A stretch of 8,419 nt of DNA from Chitinophagaceae bacterium (GTDB lineage Bacteria; Bacteroidota; Bacteroidia; Chitinophagales; Chitinophagaceae): positions 1-8,419 of the forward strand of contig PLEB01000151.1 of assembly GCA_003136915.1 (NCBI GenBank), written 5' to 3'. How positions within the stretch are numbered: the first letter of the stretch is position 1; every line of letters starts with the position of its first letter. The notes under the pieces were generated by a model, which worked only from the letters and a program-made list of their open reading frames with translations, was not told the origin of the DNA and made no database searches. The translations under genes were made by a program, and so were the position numbers. Of the stretch, positions 1-6,127 are shown piece after piece.

Positions 1-376
1 GCACAAGACTGGATTGAATATCCGCCAGAGAGGAAACCAGCGGCCACGCATTGTACGCAATCAGCTTTTTATCCGAAACTGCCTGCAGCAATGAAAAATA
101 ATTAGAGAGGGTTTGATTGATAATGCCAATCAGGCTATCACTTGTCTTGTACAATTTGCAGTTTGAGGCAGAATGAGAAGACCCTGCATAAAGTGAAGTA
201 TCCGTTAATTCCTTTAGTGCGGCAGGATCGTAAAATTTGCAAAACTTACCGAATCCAAAAGAACCCCGGTCTATTTCCGTTACGCCAGAAGTTGCTGATT
301 TGGCAAACCGATTAATAGATTCAGTGGATTTGCAGGATGCCAGAAAGAGAAATGCGCCTATAAGGGTGTACTTCAT
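1..376 (-). CDS. Putative lipoprotein, N-terminal part (runs off left edge)
   Basis: Reading the minus strand from ATG at 376 gives 125 uninterrupted codons to the window edge, so the 3' end is missing. The protein starts MKYTLIGAFLFLASCKSTES: a short basic N-terminus, a hydrophobic stretch (residues 4-13) and a lipobox LASC with the lipidated cysteine at residue 15. It is therefore probably exported and acylated by the Lol/Lsp route. Two further cysteines (46 and 73) could form a disulfide. I recognise no catalytic motif; small lipoproteins of this style with paired cysteines are common and uncharacterised in Bacteroidota. It is divergent from pdhA with a 133-bp gap. The pdhA frame stays open upstream across this gene, but the signal peptide and lipobox argue that the minus strand is the coding one here. 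Function unknown. Confidence 0.72.
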   Translation of the reverse strand, partial: MKYTLIGAFLFLASCKSTESINRFAKSATSGVTEIDRGSFGFGKFCKFYDPAALKELTDTSLYAGSSHSASNCKLYKTSDSLIGIINQTLSNYFSLLQAVSDKKLIAYNAWPLVSSLADIQSSLV

Positions 377-389
377 AGAAAAAATAAGG

Positions 390-401
390 TTTAAGCAAGT
401 G
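390..401 (+). repeat. 12-bp direct repeat, copy 1
   Basis: TTTAAGCAAGTG occurs here and again, exactly, at 501-512, 111 bp downstream. Both copies lie in the lipoprotein/pdhA divergent region. This copy lies 13 bp upstream of the lipoprotein start. An operator for a shared regulator is possible but not shown. Confidence 0.6.
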
Positions 402-455
402 CTGGAAACGGCAGTCAAAACCCGTCCTTTCCCTGTAAATTTCCTGTTTACCCCT

Positions 456-463
456 TATCTTTG
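456..463 (+). promoter_or_regulatory. Bacteroidota-type -7 promoter element for pdhA cluster
   Basis: TATCTTTG matches the TAnnTTTG -7 consensus used by the primary sigma factor of Bacteroidota. It ends 46 bp upstream of the GTG start at 510, predicting a leader of about 40 nt. I see no convincing -33 TTTG about 20 bp further upstream. If it is used, the start at 237 is impossible for this transcript, which supports the GTG at 510. Confidence 0.55.
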
Positions 464-473
464 CCCCTCCTTA

Positions 474-486
474 GCCGGACCCCGGC
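474..486 (+). other. Short GC-rich hairpin in the predicted pdhA leader
   Basis: GCCGG-ACC-CCGGC forms a 5-bp perfect stem with a 3-nt loop, placed close to the predicted 5' end of the pdhA mRNA. It could protect the 5' end of the message. It has no U-tract, so it is not a terminator. It may also be chance. Confidence 0.3.
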
Positions 487-500
487 GGGTAAAAATCAAA

Positions 501-512
501 TTTAAGCAAGTG
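501..512 (+). repeat. 12-bp direct repeat, copy 2, covering the pdhA start codon
   Basis: Second exact copy of TTTAAGCAAGTG; its last three bases are the proposed GTG start of pdhA (510-512). The other copy is at 390-401. Any protein bound here would sit over the translation start and downstream of the predicted promoter. Confidence 0.6.
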
Positions 513-1505
513 GCGACCAAGTTTTCAAAAGAAACCTATTTATACTGGTACGAATTAATGCAATTGATCCGGCAATTTGAGCTGATGGCGGAGGAAAAAT
601 ATAAGATGGAAGGGAAGATTCGCGGGTTTTTCCATGCATATATCGGACAGGAAGCAATTGCAGCCGGTTGCATGACGGCTTCCCGTCCGGACGACCCTTT
701 TATCACCGGATATCGTGATCATGGTCTTGCACTTTCTAAAGGAGTAAGCGCTAATGCATGCATGGCGGAGCTTTACGGAAAATCGACGGGAGCAGCCAAA
801 GGAAAGGGGGGAAGCATGCACTTTTTCGGTGTCGGTGTAAAGTTTTTTGGCGGTCACGGGATTGTTGCAGCCCAGATTGGTACCGGAGCAGGACTGGCTT
901 TCGCAGAAAAATACAAAGGAACGGATAACGCCGTGCTTACTTTTTTCGGAGATGGGGCGGCACGTCAGGGCATGCTCCATGAAGTATTTAACATGGCCAT
1001 GTTGTGGAAATTACCGGTTGTGTTTATTTGCGAAAACAATAATTATGCAATGGGCACTTCAGTGGAAAGAACTTCCAACGTTGTGGATATTTACAAACTT
1101 GCTGATGCTTACGAAATGCCCGGCGATTCAATTGACGGCATGAGTGCAGAGGCTGTGCATGAAGGCGTGTCCAGGGCTATTAAAAGAGCACGCGAAGGCG
1201 GCGGACCAACCTTGCTGGAGATCAAGACCTATCGGTACAAAGGCCATTCCATTTCCGATCCGGCAAAATACAGAACAAAGGAAGAGGTAGAAGAATATAA
1301 ACAACGCGATCCCATTGCGCAGGTAACGAACAGCATCCTTACGAAGAAATTCGCTACCCAGGCTGACCTGGATGTTATAAACAAGCGGGTTGCAGACAAA
1401 GTGGCCGCAGCCGTAAAATTTGCAGAGGAATCTCCAATCCCGGATGATGATGAAGTTTATAAGGACATCTATATCGATAAAAATTATCCATTTATTAAAG
1501 ACTGA
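510..1505 (+). CDS. pdhA: Pyruvate dehydrogenase E1 component, alpha subunit
   Basis: Thiamine-diphosphate-dependent subunit that, with E1 beta, decarboxylates pyruvate and passes the acetyl group to lipoyl-E2, feeding acetyl-CoA to the TCA cycle; cytoplasmic. At 331 aa it has the usual length for a two-chain E1 alpha. Visible family features are KIRGFFHAYIGQEA near residues 36-49, YRDHG (68-72), GKGGSMH (98-104), the thiamine-diphosphate/Mg motif GDGAARQG (147-154) through ENNNYAMGTS (175-184), and the loop YRYKGHSISDP (241-251). I chose the GTG start because it gives MATKFSKETYLYWYEL, the expected N-terminus, and lies downstream of a promoter box; the next ATG (558) would remove conserved sequence. 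The open frame extends upstream to 237, but that stretch is antisense to a lipoprotein gene. No E1 beta or E2 gene is in the window. First gene of a four-gene cluster. Confidence 0.95.
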   Translation: MATKFSKETYLYWYELMQLIRQFELMAEEKYKMEGKIRGFFHAYIGQEAIAAGCMTASRPDDPFITGYRDHGLALSKGVSANACMAELYGKSTGAAKGKGGSMHFFGVGVKFFGGHGIVAAQIGTGAGLAFAEKYKGTDNAVLTFFGDGAARQGMLHEVFNMAMLWKLPVVFICENNNYAMGTSVERTSNVVDIYKLADAYEMPGDSIDGMSAEAVHEGVSRAIKRAREGGGPTLLEIKTYRYKGHSISDPAKYRTKEEVEEYKQRDPIAQVTNSILTKKFATQADLDVINKRVADKVAAAVKFAEESPIPDDDEVYKDIYIDKNYPFIKD

Positions 1506-1541
1506 AATTTAATCCTGGCCCCTAAATATTAATTCGCAAAC

Positions 1542-2222
1542 ATGAGTGAAATCAAACATCCCGAACACCTTCAACACAAGAAAACAGTAACAGAAAAGTG
1601 GATGCTGTATCAGGAAGGCTATGGCAAACAGACCCTCATTGCTGTGCTGGTACTGGTTATTCTCGTGGGCAGTTATTTTGGATATAAATATCTGGTTCAG
1701 GAACCAAAGGAAAAACAAGCTACGGAAGCCATGTTCCGGGCAGAAGACTATTACCGGATGGATTCCGTGCAGCTTGCCCTTTACGGAGACAATGTAAATG
1801 CCGGATTCATAAAAATTATTTCCAAGTACCCGGGAACCCGGGCCGCCAGCCTGGCTTTTTTTTATGGGGGCAGCTGCTATCTAAAGCTTGGTGACTACAA
1901 TAATGCCGTCAAATACCTGAAGGATTTCAACACTCCGGCCCTGCAGGTTCAGGCAAAAGCCTACGGATTACTCGGTGACGCTTATTCTGAATTAAATAAA
2001 AAAGAAGAAGCCGTCGCAGCATACAAAAAAGCTGGAACTACTTTCGATAAGGATGATATAATTTCTCCTGAATATCTTTTCCGCGCAGGATTTCTTTATG
2101 AAAGCATGGGCAGGAACAAAGAGGCGGTTGAGATGTATCAACTCGTAAAAGATAAATATCCTGCCTCACAAAGAGGTTTTGATATTGATCGTTACCTCGC
2201 AAGACTTGGTGCAGTTAAATAA
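1542..2222 (+). CDS. Membrane-anchored tetratricopeptide repeat protein
   Basis: 226-aa protein with a polar, probably cytoplasmic N-terminus (1-30), one transmembrane helix (about 31-50, rich in L, V and I) and a C-terminal part made of TPR-like helical hairpins. Repeats can be seen around 102-131 (AFFYGGSCYLKLGDYNNAVK), 137-166 (KAYGLLGDAYSELNKKEEAV) and 177-206 (EYLFRAGFLYESMGRNKEAV). The topology, one N-terminal anchor with periplasmic TPRs, resembles YfgM, an ancillary protein of the SecYEG translocon/periplasmic chaperone network, but similarity at this level is mostly architectural. TPRs mediate protein-protein contacts, so a scaffold or chaperone role is the safest inference. It starts 36 bp after pdhA and ends 5 bp before ribH; I recall such a TPR gene next to ribH in other Bacteroidota, which suggests a stable cluster. 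Confidence 0.85.
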   Translation: MSEIKHPEHLQHKKTVTEKWMLYQEGYGKQTLIAVLVLVILVGSYFGYKYLVQEPKEKQATEAMFRAEDYYRMDSVQLALYGDNVNAGFIKIISKYPGTRAASLAFFYGGSCYLKLGDYNNAVKYLKDFNTPALQVQAKAYGLLGDAYSELNKKEEAVAAYKKAGTTFDKDDIISPEYLFRAGFLYESMGRNKEAVEMYQLVKDKYPASQRGFDIDRYLARLGAVK

Positions 2223-2227
2223 TACAC

Positions 2228-2722
2228 ATGTCATCTTCCGGGAAAACAAAAACATCCGCTCCAAAAATCAAAAAAGCATCCGTGGTTTTGGTGAGAACGG
2301 AATGGAATGCCCCGGTGGTTGAGGTCCTGTATGCGGGTTGTAAAAAAATTCTTTCAGAAGAAAAGGCAGTCCTCGCCGGCGATATCCTTGTTCCGGGCGC
2401 ATTTGAAATATCTTTTGCAATAAAAAAATATTGGGAGGAAACAAAACACGCTAAATCAAACCGGCCCGAAGCATTTATTGCCCTGGGTTGCGTGATCCGC
2501 GGAAATACACCGCATTTTGAATATGTGTGCCGGGCTGTAACTGATGGCATCGTTCAGCTCAACCTCAGCCTTCCCGTGCCGGTGATCTTTGGCGTCCTCA
2601 CCGTAGACAACCTTGAACAGGCCAGGGAAAGAACCGGGGGTTCCCACGGACATAAAGGCGAGGAAGCGGCCCATACAGCGCTGAAAATGATTTCTTTTTG
2701 CAGGACCCTCCGTAAAACGTAA
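2228..2722 (+). CDS. ribH: 6,7-dimethyl-8-ribityllumazine synthase
   Basis: Catalyses the penultimate step of riboflavin synthesis: condensation of 5-amino-6-ribitylamino-uracil with 3,4-dihydroxy-2-butanone 4-phosphate to give lumazine. Members usually assemble as pentamers or 60-mers in the cytoplasm. The 164-aa protein shows the family signatures in order: RTEWNAPVV (23-31, substrate ring stacking and phosphate side), VPGAFEI (55-61), GCVIRGNTPHFEYV (87-100) with the catalytic histidine at 96, and PVIFGVLTVDNLEQARER (118-135) with the phosphate-binding arginine near 135, then HKGEEAA. The acidic residue often found in the RG(E/D)TPHF motif is Asn93 here. An N-terminal 16-residue basic tail precedes the core. 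No other rib gene is nearby, so the pathway is dispersed. It sits 5 bp after the TPR gene and 12 bp before the LutA-like gene. Confidence 0.96.
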   Translation: MSSSGKTKTSAPKIKKASVVLVRTEWNAPVVEVLYAGCKKILSEEKAVLAGDILVPGAFEISFAIKKYWEETKHAKSNRPEAFIALGCVIRGNTPHFEYVCRAVTDGIVQLNLSLPVPVIFGVLTVDNLEQARERTGGSHGHKGEEAAHTALKMISFCRTLRKT

Positions 2723-2734
2723 ATAAGCACCATA

Positions 2735-3454
2735 TTGAAAGTACAGATTTTCATACCCTGCTTTATTGACCAGCTTTATCCCGAAACAGCGTTCAATATG
2801 GTAAAGGTGCTGGAGAAAGCCGGCTGCACCGTCGTTTATAATACCGAACAAACCTGTTGCGGACAACCAGCATTCAATGCAGGCTTCAGGGAAGATGCAA
2901 GGGAGGTTTGCATCAAGTTCCTCGGGGATTTTTCAGGAACCGATTATATTGTATCACCCAGTGCTTCCTGTGCCGGCTTTGTAAAAAATTATTATCCCAT
3001 CTTATTCCTTGATTCCGCTCACAATAAAGAAGTAAAACAGATCGCAAAACGCATTTACGAATTCTCGGACTTTCTGGTTAATGTATTGAAGGTGGATCAA
3101 TTCCCATCAGAACTTTATGGAAGGGCAACTTATCATGATTCCTGCGCTGCCCTGCGGGAATGTAAAATAAAAATGGAGCCCAGAAAGTTGCTATCAAATG
3201 TTAGAGGACTTGATCTGGTTGAAATGAATGATGTGGAGACTTGTTGCGGATTCGGAGGGACCTTTGCTGTTAAATTTGAATCCATTTCGCTTGCGATGGC
3301 TGATCAGAAAGTGCATCATGCCCTGGAGACCGGCGCAGAGTTTATGATTTCAACGGATATGTCATGCCTGATGCACCTGGATGGGTATATACGGCACAAA
3401 GATCTTCCCATCAAAACCATGCATCTTGCAGACGTCTTAGCCCATGGCTGGTAA
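2735..3454 (+). CDS. LutA/YkgE-family cysteine-rich (CCG domain) Fe-S-associated protein
   Basis: 239-aa soluble protein with two cysteine-rich CCG domains, the pattern of LutA/YkgE and of heterodisulfide-reductase/glycolate-oxidase iron-sulfur subunits. Domain 1: C9, CCGQP (41-45), SASC (76-79). Domain 2: HDSC (134-137), CCGFGG (170-175), DMSC (208-211). LutA acts with LutB and LutC in L-lactate oxidation to pyruvate, which would fit a gene co-transcribed with pyruvate dehydrogenase, but no lutB or lutC is in the window, so the substrate is an inference. The start is TTG at 2735: it gives MKVQIFIPCFIDQLYP, the expected N-terminus, and no ATG or GTG fits in the 12-bp gap after ribH. Last gene of the cluster; its stop is followed directly by the A-tract of a leftward terminator. 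Confidence 0.88.
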   Translation: MKVQIFIPCFIDQLYPETAFNMVKVLEKAGCTVVYNTEQTCCGQPAFNAGFREDAREVCIKFLGDFSGTDYIVSPSASCAGFVKNYYPILFLDSAHNKEVKQIAKRIYEFSDFLVNVLKVDQFPSELYGRATYHDSCAALRECKIKMEPRKLLSNVRGLDLVEMNDVETCCGFGGTFAVKFESISLAMADQKVHHALETGAEFMISTDMSCLMHLDGYIRHKDLPIKTMHLADVLAHGW

Positions 3455-3496
3455 AAAAAAGACCATCCCCCATGCCAGAAGGCAGGCAGATGGTCT
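3453..3496 (-). terminator. Intrinsic terminator for leftward transcription (fasciclin gene)
   Basis: On the minus strand an 8-bp stem AGACCATC (3489-3496 side) pairs with GATGGTCT (3460-3467 side), with an inner GGCA/TGCC pairing, and runs straight into eight T residues (3453-3460). That is a classic intrinsic terminator for a leftward transcript, probably the fasciclin mRNA, giving it a 3' UTR of about 160 nt. Read rightward the hairpin is followed by GACCTTAAAAC, with no U-tract, so it should stop the pdhA cluster poorly or not at all. The T-tract overlaps the stop codon of the LutA-like gene on the other strand. Confidence 0.75.
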
Positions 3497-3653
3497 GACC
3501 TTAAAACAACCTGTCGCAAACATTTAAGCCGGTAATAAGCGACTCTTCTTAATTATACGTAAGGTTTTGAAAAAGGATGTTTCTGGTTACCTGAAGAATG
3601 CATATTATTTGTTAAAGCAGGCACCAGGTAAGACCGGCCACCTTTGGAAGATC

Positions 3654-4205
3654 CTATTTAGGCATCAGAACATGGTCGACCACATGAATTACGCCGTTAC
3701 TTTGATGAACATCCCTGATCGTCACCATGGCCATGTTTCCTTTTTCATCCTTGAGCATTATTTTATTGCCCTTCATCATAACCCACAAAGTGTCCCCTTC
3801 TACAGTCTTCAATGCAGCTGTCCCTTTTCCTTTCATTATCAGGGCCGCTAATTCTTTGGAATCCAGGTTGCCGGCAACAACGTGATAGGTAAGGATGCTG
3901 CTGAGCATAGCCTTGTTTTCGGGTTTAAGCAGGTTGCTTACGGTTCCGGCCGGCAACTTGTCAAAGGCCCCGTTTGTGGGCGCAAAAACAGTAAACGGAC
4001 CCGGACCTTCCAGGGTTTCTACAAGTCCGGCTGCTTTTACCGCCGCAACCAGTGTAGTATGGTCTTTGGAATTCATGGCATTTTCAACAATGTTCTTAGC
4101 AGGATACATAAGTGCACCGCCAACAGTAACAGGCTTTTGCGCAATGGAGGCCACCGTGGAAAAAATGCCGGCAAAACTTAGAACCAAAAATTTAAAATTT
4201 TTCAT
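3654..4205 (-). CDS. Secreted fasciclin (FAS1) domain protein
   Basis: 183-aa protein with a Sec signal peptide (residues 1-22, KNFKFLVLSFAGIF then SIAQ) and a single FAS1 domain filling the rest (about 36-182). The domain shows the H1 box PFTVFAPTNGAFDKLP (70-85), the central YH pair in LTYHVVAG (105-112) and the H2 box GVIHVVDHVLMP (171-182). FAS1 domains are cell-surface or periplasmic adhesion/ligand-binding modules; single-domain exported forms are common in Bacteroidota and their ligands are generally unknown. No lipobox is visible, so it is probably soluble in the periplasm or released. It is divergent from the EVE gene with a 174-bp gap in which I found no TAnnTTTG box on this strand. 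The downstream terminator at 3453-3496 is probably its own. Convergent with the LutA-like gene. Confidence 0.93.
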   Translation of the reverse strand: MKNFKFLVLSFAGIFSTVASIAQKPVTVGGALMYPAKNIVENAMNSKDHTTLVAAVKAAGLVETLEGPGPFTVFAPTNGAFDKLPAGTVSNLLKPENKAMLSSILTYHVVAGNLDSKELAALIMKGKGTAALKTVEGDTLWVMMKGNKIMLKDEKGNMAMVTIRDVHQSNGVIHVVDHVLMPK

Positions 4206-4331
4206 ACAAAGAAATTATTTGATTGTTATTTTAATGAAATACTGATTCAGATACGCGGCCACCCTCAATTCAGATTTTTTATTTTGAGAAAAATTTACAA
4301 ACTGCAGGCTTACAGGTATTCTTTGCCTGCC

Positions 4332-4339
4332 TATCTTTG
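4332..4339 (+). promoter_or_regulatory. Bacteroidota-type -7 promoter element for the EVE gene
   Basis: TATCTTTG, the same octamer as upstream of pdhA, fits TAnnTTTG and ends 40 bp before the ATG at 4380, predicting a leader of roughly 35 nt. A clear -33 TTTG is not visible at the expected distance. Confidence 0.55.
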
Positions 4340-4379
4340 GAACCGTAAATAAGGTCGATTTTTTTCTTATCTCATCTTT

Positions 4380-4790
4380 ATGGCTTACTGGCTCATCAAA
4401 TCCGAACCGGAAGTTTACGGTTGGGATCAACTGGTAAAAGACAAACAAACCCGCTGGGACGGCATTCGTAATTATGCCGCCAGGAACCACCTCCGGTCGA
4501 TGAAAAAAGGGGATCAAATCTTTTTTTATCACAGCAATAAAGGCACGGAAATAGTCGGCATTGCCACCGTCTCCAGAGAACATTATCAGGATCCCAGCAC
4601 GACAGAAACAGCATGGCTTGCCGTTGATATAAAACCCATGAAGAAATTGAAGACGCCCGTAAGCCTCGACCAGATCAAAAAAGAGAAAAAACTATCCCAG
4701 ATGGCGCTTGTCAGGATTGGTCGTTTATCAGTACAACCGGTTACAGAAGAAGAATGGTACCTCGTTATGAAAATGGGGGGTATGGAATAA
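4380..4790 (+). CDS. EVE domain protein (THYN1-like)
   Basis: 136-aa single-domain protein of the EVE family, a PUA-like beta-barrel fold whose members bind modified bases in nucleic acids. Family landmarks are the N-terminal AYWLIKSEPEVYGWDQL (2-18), TRWDGIRNYAARNHLRSMKKGD (24-45), FFYHSN (48-53), EIVGIATV (57-64), and MALVRIGRLSVQPVTEEEW (108-126). The WDG-RNY-AR-N segment and FYHSN line the ligand pocket in characterised relatives. EVE domains occur both as stand-alone housekeeping proteins and fused to restriction endonucleases in defence; this is the stand-alone form, and no restriction or methylase gene is next to it. It has its own promoter, and its TAA stop overlaps the next start by one base (TAATG), implying translational coupling with the exported protein downstream. 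Confidence 0.95.
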   Translation: MAYWLIKSEPEVYGWDQLVKDKQTRWDGIRNYAARNHLRSMKKGDQIFFYHSNKGTEIVGIATVSREHYQDPSTTETAWLAVDIKPMKKLKTPVSLDQIKKEKKLSQMALVRIGRLSVQPVTEEEWYLVMKMGGME

Positions 4791-6127
4791 TGATTAGCAT
4801 TCAAATCAAAAGGATCTCCGCCTTCCTAATCGTTTTTCTTGTTATCGTCAGGATTTCACCAGCTCAGCCCAATAGCGAACTGAAGGAACTAAAGACTTTT
4901 GTCAGGTCGGGAGAATCTAACCTTTTTGATTCATCCCTCCGGCAAATCACCTATATGCCCGCTGATAATCTGCACTATCTCTATCCCTTGTATCAGTTAT
5001 TTGGTTCCGAAAATGAATTCAGGGAAAAATTATCGGGATCCGTTTATTATGACATACTAAGCCAGGTTGTGGCCCGCGCCGGGGATTACGCCGGAGCGCT
5101 GGAGTATGAACAGATGGCCGACACTACGGAGGTTTCGGAAGTGGATAGAAGACAGATCTTCAAAAGCATACAGGGATTAAAGAATATCAAACATTCGGAT
5201 GCCCGGAGATATATCGGTTTTATCGCACCTCATTACCAGGTCATCATGCTGAATCAGGCTTATGGTAAACCCGAGCACTGTGCGTTTGCGATTTCCCTCC
5301 TGGATGAATTATACAAAAAAGGATTCCGCTATCTCGCAATGGAAATGTTGAATCCCGGGCCGGATCAGGAACTGAGTAAGCTTACGTATAAAACAGGCCT
5401 TGCTGCCACTGAGCCGGTGACGGGCGAAATGGTTCGGATTGCACTGGACCTCGGTTTTAAACTCGTTGCATATGATGACCCGGCCGCTGCCCGGCATACA
5501 GCTCGCGAAAGGGATTCCATTGACGCAGCCAATATTTATCAGGTTTTAAAAGAAGACAGCACAGCGAAGATTTTTGTATACGCAAGCTATGGACATATAG
5601 CAGAGAAAAGCACCTCGGATGACTTTGTACCCATGGGTATGGCTTTTAAAAAAATATCCGGTATTGATCCGCTAACGATAGACCAGACGGACATGTGCGA
5701 GCAAAGTAATTTCAGCTACGGAAAGGTCTTCTATGAAACCTATCTGCAAAAATATTCTATCAGCACCCCATCCATCGCTCTTACCGATGATGAACCGGTT
5801 AGCGTCACAGGAAGTGTTCTTTATGACCTTACGGTAATTCATCCCAAAACCATCTACAGGGATTTCCGGCCAACCTGGCTTAATCTGGAGAACAGAAAAC
5901 AGCCCGTGTATATAAAATCGGCAGACAAGAGAACTTTCCTGGTACAGGCATATTACCAGTATGAATCCTTCAACAGCAGGCCAGGGCAGGTGGTCCCTGC
6001 TGATCAGACTTATCTTCAAACCAGCAAAGGAAATTATTTACTATACCTGCGGCGTGGAAAATACATCGTAATATTCCGCGACATGCAGTATAAAACACTG
6101 TATACGCAGCACGTTGAGGTTAACTAA
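4790..6127 (+). CDS. Exported EreA/ChaN-superfamily-like protein, active-site motif altered
   Basis: 445-aa protein with a signal peptide (1-25: RISAFLIVFLVIVRISPA) and no lipobox. Start at 4790 is chosen over an in-frame upstream GTG (4754) because it exposes the signal peptide and forms a TAATG overlap with the EVE stop. Residues 30-135 are helical and unassigned. Residues 148-300 resemble a family I place in the erythromycin esterase/ChaN-like superfamily: LLDELYKKGFRYLAMEML (170-187), TEPVTGEMVRIALDLGFKLVAYD (207-229), AANIY (246-250), FVYASYGHIAE (262-272) and GIDPLTIDQT (291-300). Relatives I remember carry an NEaHh..P.HR signature; the matching stretch here is NQAYGKPEHC (155-164), so an acidic residue and one or two histidines seem replaced. 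The C-terminal part (about 330-445) looks beta-rich. Possibly a non-catalytic relative; substrate unknown. Confidence 0.55.
   Translation: MISIQIKRISAFLIVFLVIVRISPAQPNSELKELKTFVRSGESNLFDSSLRQITYMPADNLHYLYPLYQLFGSENEFREKLSGSVYYDILSQVVARAGDYAGALEYEQMADTTEVSEVDRRQIFKSIQGLKNIKHSDARRYIGFIAPHYQVIMLNQAYGKPEHCAFAISLLDELYKKGFRYLAMEMLNPGPDQELSKLTYKTGLAATEPVTGEMVRIALDLGFKLVAYDDPAAARHTARERDSIDAANIYQVLKEDSTAKIFVYASYGHIAEKSTSDDFVPMGMAFKKISGIDPLTIDQTDMCEQSNFSYGKVFYETYLQKYSISTPSIALTDDEPVSVTGSVLYDLTVIHPKTIYRDFRPTWLNLENRKQPVYIKSADKRTFLVQAYYQYESFNSRPGQVVPADQTYLQTSKGNYLLYLRRGKYIVIFRDMQYKTLYTQHVEVN

Noticed and set aside
237..509. N-terminal extension of the pdhA frame (91 codons)
   Set aside because: It is antisense to the lipoprotein signal peptide, contains a promoter box, and does not resemble E1 alpha sequence.
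555..980. 141-codon minus-strand ORF inside pdhA
   Set aside because: Shadow of the well-conserved pdhA coding frame; no recognisable domain.
2215..2866. Minus-strand ORFs opposite ribH and the LutA-like gene
   Set aside because: They lie entirely over conserved coding sequence on the plus strand and have no family resemblance.
3567..3851. 94-codon plus-strand ORF
   Set aside because: Begins with TTG and runs mostly antisense to the fasciclin gene; its first 29 codons in the gap show no recognisable motif.
3882..4245. Two plus-strand ORFs opposite the fasciclin gene
   Set aside because: Shadows of a gene with a clear signal peptide and complete FAS1 boxes.
4754..4789. Earlier in-frame GTG start for the exported EreA/ChaN-like gene
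   Set aside because: It would place twelve non-hydrophobic residues ahead of the signal peptide and overlap the EVE gene by 37 bp; ATG 4790 fits better.
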